The translations under genes were made by a program, and so were the position numbers. The notes under the pieces were generated by a model. It saw nothing but the letters and a program-made list of their open reading frames with translations, ran no database searches and was not told the origin of the DNA. A stretch of 8,560 nt of DNA from an uncultured Coprococcus sp. (lineage in GTDB: Bacteria; Bacillota; Clostridia; Lachnospirales; Lachnospiraceae), in assembly GCA_900557435.1 (NCBI GenBank), contig USSH01000093.1:1-8560 (forward strand), read 5' to 3'. Every line of letters starts with the position of its first letter. Positions within the stretch are counted from its first letter, which is position 1. Positions 5,787 through 8,560 of this stretch are shown in pieces.

Positions 5787-6806
5787 CTAACGATTCCCAT
5801 ACATTTTCTCATAATAGTTCTGATACTCGCCGCTGATGATAGTCTCCCACCACTCACGATTCTCCAGATACCACTTTATCGTCTTCTTTATTCCGTCCTC
5901 AAACTTAGTCTCCGGCAGCCAGCCAAGTTCACTATGTATCTTGGTTGGATCAATCGCGTATCTCATATCATGCCCCTTGCGGTCCGTCACATAAGTTATC
6001 AAGCTCTCCGGCTTGCCGAGCTCCCTGCAAATGAGTTTTACAATGTCAATGTTTCTCTTCTCATTGTGTCCACCCACATTGTAGACCTCGCCCTCACGGC
6101 CTTTGTGCAAAATAAGGTCAATAGCCTTGCAATGATCCTCCACATACAGCCAATCACGGACATTCAATCCCTCGCCATACACGGGAAGCGGCTTGTCAGC
6201 CAAAGCATTTGCAATCATAAGCGGTATCAGCTTCTCTGGGAAATGATACGGTCCATAGTTATTTGAACATCTGCTTATAGTCACGGGGAGTCCATATGTC
6301 CTATGATACGCCTGAACCAACAGATCTGCCCCGGCCTTTGAACTGCTGTACGGTGAACTCGTGTGAATCGGCGTCTCCTCCGTAAAGAACAGATCCGGTC
6401 TGTCAAGCGGCAGATCGCCGTACACCTCATCCGTGGAGACCTGATGGTATCTCTGTATCCCGTATTTGCGGCAGGCATCCATAAGCGTTGCTGTTCCTAT
6501 GATATTGGTCTGCAGGAACACTTCCGGATTCTCTATGGACCTGTCCACATGGCTCTCGGCGGCAAAGTTCACCACCATATCCGGATGTTCTTCCTCAAAC
6601 AACCGATATACGCCATCCCTGTCACAAATATCCATCTTCACAAATCTAAAATTTTCCCTGTCCATGACCAGCTGCAGAGTAGACAAATTCCCCGCATACG
6701 TCAGCTTGTCCAGACAAATGATCCTGTACTCAGGATGTTTCTTCAACATATAAAATATAAAATTACTTCCAATAAAACCGGCACCGCCGGTAACTATGAT
6801 CGTCAT
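5787..6806 (-). CDS. rfbB: dTDP-glucose 4,6-dehydratase
   Basis: RfbB (RmlB) converts dTDP-glucose to dTDP-4-dehydro-6-deoxy-glucose with a tightly bound NAD+, the second step of rhamnose synthesis. The 339 residues match the family length. Motifs in order: TGGAGFIGSNF (6-16) for NAD binding, AAESHVDRS (82-90), the catalytic STDEVYG with Thr125-Asp126-Glu127, the YxxxK pair Tyr153/Lys157 in YSSSKAGAD, RCSNNYGPYHFPEKLIP for substrate binding, NVRDWLYVEDH, and YNVGG. Nothing is missing. The ATG at 6806 follows AGGAG at 6820-6816 with 9-nt spacing. The 114-bp gap from rfbA is filled mostly by a palindromic repeat pair. Other sugar dehydratases share this fold, but the neighbours make the rhamnose role near certain. 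Confidence 0.97.
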   Translation of the reverse strand: MTIIVTGGAGFIGSNFIFYMLKKHPEYRIICLDKLTYAGNLSTLQLVMDRENFRFVKMDICDRDGVYRLFEEEHPDMVVNFAAESHVDRSIENPEVFLQTNIIGTATLMDACRKYGIQRYHQVSTDEVYGDLPLDRPDLFFTEETPIHTSSPYSSSKAGADLLVQAYHRTYGLPVTISRCSNNYGPYHFPEKLIPLMIANALADKPLPVYGEGLNVRDWLYVEDHCKAIDLILHKGREGEVYNVGGHNEKRNIDIVKLICRELGKPESLITYVTDRKGHDMRYAIDPTKIHSELGWLPETKFEDGIKKTIKWYLENREWWETIISGEYQNYYEKMYGNR

Positions 6807-6837
6807 ATCCCAATTCTCCTGTTCTCACCCTAATCCC

Positions 6838-6906
6838 GGGGACGGAGGTGCCTGTCCCCAGGGGGATGTTAACTTAACCCCAGGGGGGACGGAGGTACCT
6901 GTCCCC
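6838..6906. repeat. Two REP-like palindromes inside the rfbA-rfbB junction
   Basis: Two 22-bp cores at 6838-6859 and 6885-6906 lie in the same orientation, 47 bp apart, and differ only at one central base (GGTGCC versus GGTACC). They are the reverse complement of the cores at 1747-1896, and the same two centre variants occur at both loci. Between them, CCCCAGGGGG appears twice (6856-6865 and 6878-6887) around the odd palindrome GTTAACTTAAC (6868-6878). On the rfb mRNA this would be a cluster of GC-rich hairpins between two co-transcribed genes. Confidence 0.9.
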
Positions 6907-6916
6907 TCCGTCCCCC
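6884..6916 (-). other. Perfect 12-bp hairpin just after the rfbA stop codon
   Basis: GGGGGACGGAGG (6884-6895) and its exact complement (6905-6916) form a 12-bp stem with a 9-nt loop, using a short TCCGTCCCCC tail added to the second palindrome core. The stem begins 4 nt after the rfbA stop on the mRNA. No T run follows, so a strong intrinsic terminator is unlikely. It could slow polymerase, act as a partial attenuator, or protect the 3' end of rfbA mRNA from exonucleases. Confidence 0.65.
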
Positions 6917-6920
6917 AATT

Positions 6921-7817
6921 TTAATAAAGATGCTCCTGATATTTTCCATCAAGTACGTCCTTTAGGTATTGTCCATACTGATTCTGTTTCATCGTCTCAT
7001 AAACAGCCATAACCTCGTCGCGGCTTATCCATCCATTCAAGTATGCGATCTCCTCCAGGCAGCCTATCTTTCTGTGCTGGTGCTGCTCAACCGTCTTGAC
7101 AAAATTGGTCGCGTCAACCAGGCTCTCATGTGTTCCCGTATCAAGCCATGTAAATCCCTGTCCTAGCAGTTCCACGTTCAGCTCACCGTCATCAAGATAT
7201 CGCCTGTTCAGATCTGTGATCTCCAGCTCACCTCTCGCACTCGGCGTTAACGCCTTGGCATATTCAACCGCTCTGTTGTCATAGAAATACAACCCCGTGA
7301 CGCAATAGTTGCTCTTGGGTTTCTCCGGTTTTTCCTCTATGGAAACAACTCTTCCGTCCTTATCAAATTCAACTATACCAAAACGCTCCGGATCATCCAC
7401 ATAATATCCAAATATAGTAGCGCCCTTGCCATTTTCTGCATTTTCCACAGCAGCTTTCAATTTTTCATTAAACCCATGTCCAGAGAAAATGTTGTCCCCA
7501 AGGACCATCGCCACCGTGTCATCGCCGATAAAATCCTCGCCAATGATAAACGCCTGAGCCAATCCATCCGGCGACTGCTGGACTTTATATGTCAGATTGA
7601 GTCCGAACTGATGTCCGTCCCCCAGCAATCTTTCAAATCTAGGCGTATCCGCCGGTGTCGATATGATCAATATGTCCCTTATGCCCGCATTCATGAGAAC
7701 CGACATCGGATAATAGATCATAGGCTTGTCATATATAGGCAGCAGCTGTTTACTTGTAACCTTTGTAAGCGGGTAAAGCCTTGAACCAGAGCCTCCCGCA
7801 AGGATAATTCCCTTCAT
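6921..7817 (-). CDS. rfbA: Glucose-1-phosphate thymidylyltransferase
   Basis: RfbA (RmlA) joins glucose-1-phosphate and dTTP to give dTDP-glucose, the entry and usual feedback-controlled step of dTDP-rhamnose synthesis. The 298 residues match the family. The N-terminal nucleotide loop is [13 protein letters not shown] (6-18), with Ser in place of the more common Thr before the catalytic Arg13. [15 protein letters not shown] (23-37) binds the sugar and base, LGDN (106-109) and WLDTG (224-228) supply the metal-binding Asp108 and Asp226, and EEKP (161-164) carries the conserved Lys163. The start is the ATG at 7817, because GGGAGG lies 8 nt upstream and the conserved N terminus begins with it; a longer in-frame reading to 7859 would add 14 unlikely residues and run through the promoter. 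It is the first gene of the operon. Confidence 0.96.
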   Translation of the reverse strand: MKGIILAGGSGSRLYPLTKVTSKQLLPIYDKPMIYYPMSVLMNAGIRDILIISTPADTPRFERLLGDGHQFGLNLTYKVQQSPDGLAQAFIIGEDFIGDDTVAMVLGDNIFSGHGFNEKLKAAVENAENGKGATIFGYYVDDPERFGIVEFDKDGRVVSIEEKPEKPKSNYCVTGLYFYDNRAVEYAKALTPSARGELEITDLNRRYLDDGELNVELLGQGFTWLDTGTHESLVDATNFVKTVEQHQHRKIGCLEEIAYLNGWISRDEVMAVYETMKQNQYGQYLKDVLDGKYQEHLY

Positions 7818-7825
7818 GATGTGTA

Positions 7826-7831
7826 CCTCCC
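7826..7831 (-). promoter_or_regulatory. Ribosome binding site fixing the rfbA start
   Basis: The minus strand reads GGGAGG, followed by an 8-nt spacer and the ATG at 7817-7815. This rules against the upstream in-frame start. Confidence 0.85.
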
Positions 7832-7849
7832 GTGTGCTTTTGTAATGCA

Positions 7850-7878
7850 CATATAGCATAATTAATTATCACTGTAAA
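7850..7878 (-). promoter_or_regulatory. Putative promoter of the rfbABDC operon
   Basis: The minus strand has TTTACA (7878-7873), a 17-bp spacer, and TATATG (7855-7850) preceded by TGC, making an extended -10. The -35 lies within the last codons of the upstream gene and transcription would start near 7843, about 25 nt before rfbA. A perfect palindrome ATAATTAATTAT (7858-7869) fills most of the spacer. It may be a regulator site or simply AT-rich DNA. Confidence 0.55.
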
Positions 7879-8560
7879 ATAACTGTTTAGGACTCTTAGG
7901 TTTGTCTGGCATGCTCATTTTTATCAGCCCCTGTTCAACCAGAGGCATAATATACGTTTGGATCGCATAGGTTACTGAACTTAATCCCAAATACTCACAT
8001 ATTTCTTTTCTTGTACGAGGAGTCCTGCAGAAAACAATCAATTCATTACTTTCTATTTCATCCGAGTTATCCACGGATGTTTTCTCCCCATATTTATATA
8101 GCTTTACGATAAAGTTTCCTCTCTCATCGCAGAATTCAGGCTGCGGCAGATCGTACTCCATCATCATTCTTCGAATCGTTGGAATCCCTGAATACCTGTT
8201 TTCTGTTATCTTTAACACTTCCAGCTCAGATGCAATAACCGGATTTCTTGTATCAGGCTGAACCTTACCCAGCTGATCAACCCTTATTCTACCATATATT
8301 CCTCCAGGATTTTTTATTTCAATACGGTCTTCAAACATAATTATTTGAATGGGCATACCTTCTGTATGTATGCTGTAATCGCGATGTACAAGCGCATTGA
8401 GCACAGCCTCCCTTATAGCCGTAATAGGATAATCTGTTCTATCTTCGCGCTTCCCTGTATTCGGATTTATTATCGTCTTTGTACGCATATTTTTGCTTAT
8501 AAATTGCAATGCTCCCTCAAGCATTTCCTGTATATTTCCTTCAATCCGCTGATTATCTAT
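7862..8560 (-). CDS. C-terminal part of an ATP-binding, winged-helix (COG2865-like) protein, partial
   Basis: The frame is open to the window edge, so only the last 232 codons are seen and the true start lies outside. Residue numbers here count from the edge. The visible part has a GHKL-type ATPase N-box, [14 protein letters not shown] (50-63), with the Asn and the HRDY that mark this family. It is followed by [10 protein letters not shown] (78-87), TRNPVIA, and a final winged-helix-like segment (about 177-231, [14 protein letters not shown]). This matches proteins annotated as RecG-like transcriptional regulators, which usually carry an AlbA_2/Schlafen-type domain at the N terminus; that part is not in the window. 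They are thought to be regulators, but the role of most is untested. It ends about 45 bp before the rfbA start and could read into the rhamnose operon, since no terminator intervenes. Confidence 0.8.
   Translation of the reverse strand: MDNQRIEGNIQEMLEGALQFISKNMRTKTIINPNTGKREDRTDYPITAIREAVLNALVHRDYSIHTEGMPIQIIMFEDRIEIKNPGGIYGRIRVDQLGKVQPDTRNPVIASELEVLKITENRYSGIPTIRRMMMEYDLPQPEFCDERGNFIVKLYKYGEKTSVDNSDEIESNELIVFCRTPRTRKEICEYLGLSSVTYAIQTYIMPLVEQGLIKMSMPDKPKSPKQLFYSDN

Noticed and set aside
5709..6833. Long plus-strand ORFs opposite rfbB and rfbD
   Set aside because: They are shadows of two well-conserved enzymes and show no motif or convincing ribosome site.

Overview
The window looks like a chromosomal segment of a low-to-moderate GC Bacillota bacterium, most likely a gut Clostridia member of the Lachnospiraceae. 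The grounds are strong AGGAGG-type ribosome sites, TTGxxx/TATAAT promoters, the style of the rhamnose proteins, and GGGGAC...GTCCCC palindromes of a kind I associate with this group. The family assignment is an inference from style, not a database match. Nearly all genes are on the minus strand, so transcription runs from high to low coordinates. The one exception is a small regulator at the left end.

The core (about 4059-7817, minus strand) is a complete dTDP-L-rhamnose pathway in the order rfbA-rfbB-rfbD-rfbC. RfbA makes dTDP-glucose from glucose-1-phosphate and dTTP. RfbB dehydrates it to the 4-keto-6-deoxy sugar, RfbC epimerises C3 and C5, and RfbD reduces the product to dTDP-L-rhamnose, the donor for cell-wall polysaccharide or capsule. 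All four genes are full length with their key motifs. A promoter sits just before rfbA, overlapping the end of the upstream gene. The rfbA-rfbB junction carries two copies of a GC-rich palindrome, one of which forms a perfect 12-bp stem right after the rfbA stop codon.

Upstream of rfbA (7862-8560) is the C-terminal part of an ATP-binding, winged-helix (COG2865-like) protein cut by the window edge. Downstream of rfbC lies an orphan type IV prepilin-like gene (3242-3862) with its own promoter, a triple 12-bp repeat in its leader and a good terminator. Then come a 110-bp pyrimidine-rich tandem repeat, a DHH-family phosphoesterase (2001-2921) with a near-consensus promoter, a 46-nt hairpin, and a 64-bp-period array of the same palindrome found in the rfb operon. 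After that is a DUF4238 protein (460-1653) that seems to start at TTG from an extended -10 promoter. At the left end a 71-residue Cro/C1-type regulator (143-358) is convergent with the DUF4238 gene. The two share a bidirectional terminator, and a perfect 14-bp palindrome lies at the regulator's predicted transcription start.

I see no CRISPR array, transposase, tRNA or rRNA, and no convincing new multi-gene system. The most interesting material is non-coding: the shared palindromic repeat family in two contexts, and several short tandem repeats placed beside promoters or in leaders.
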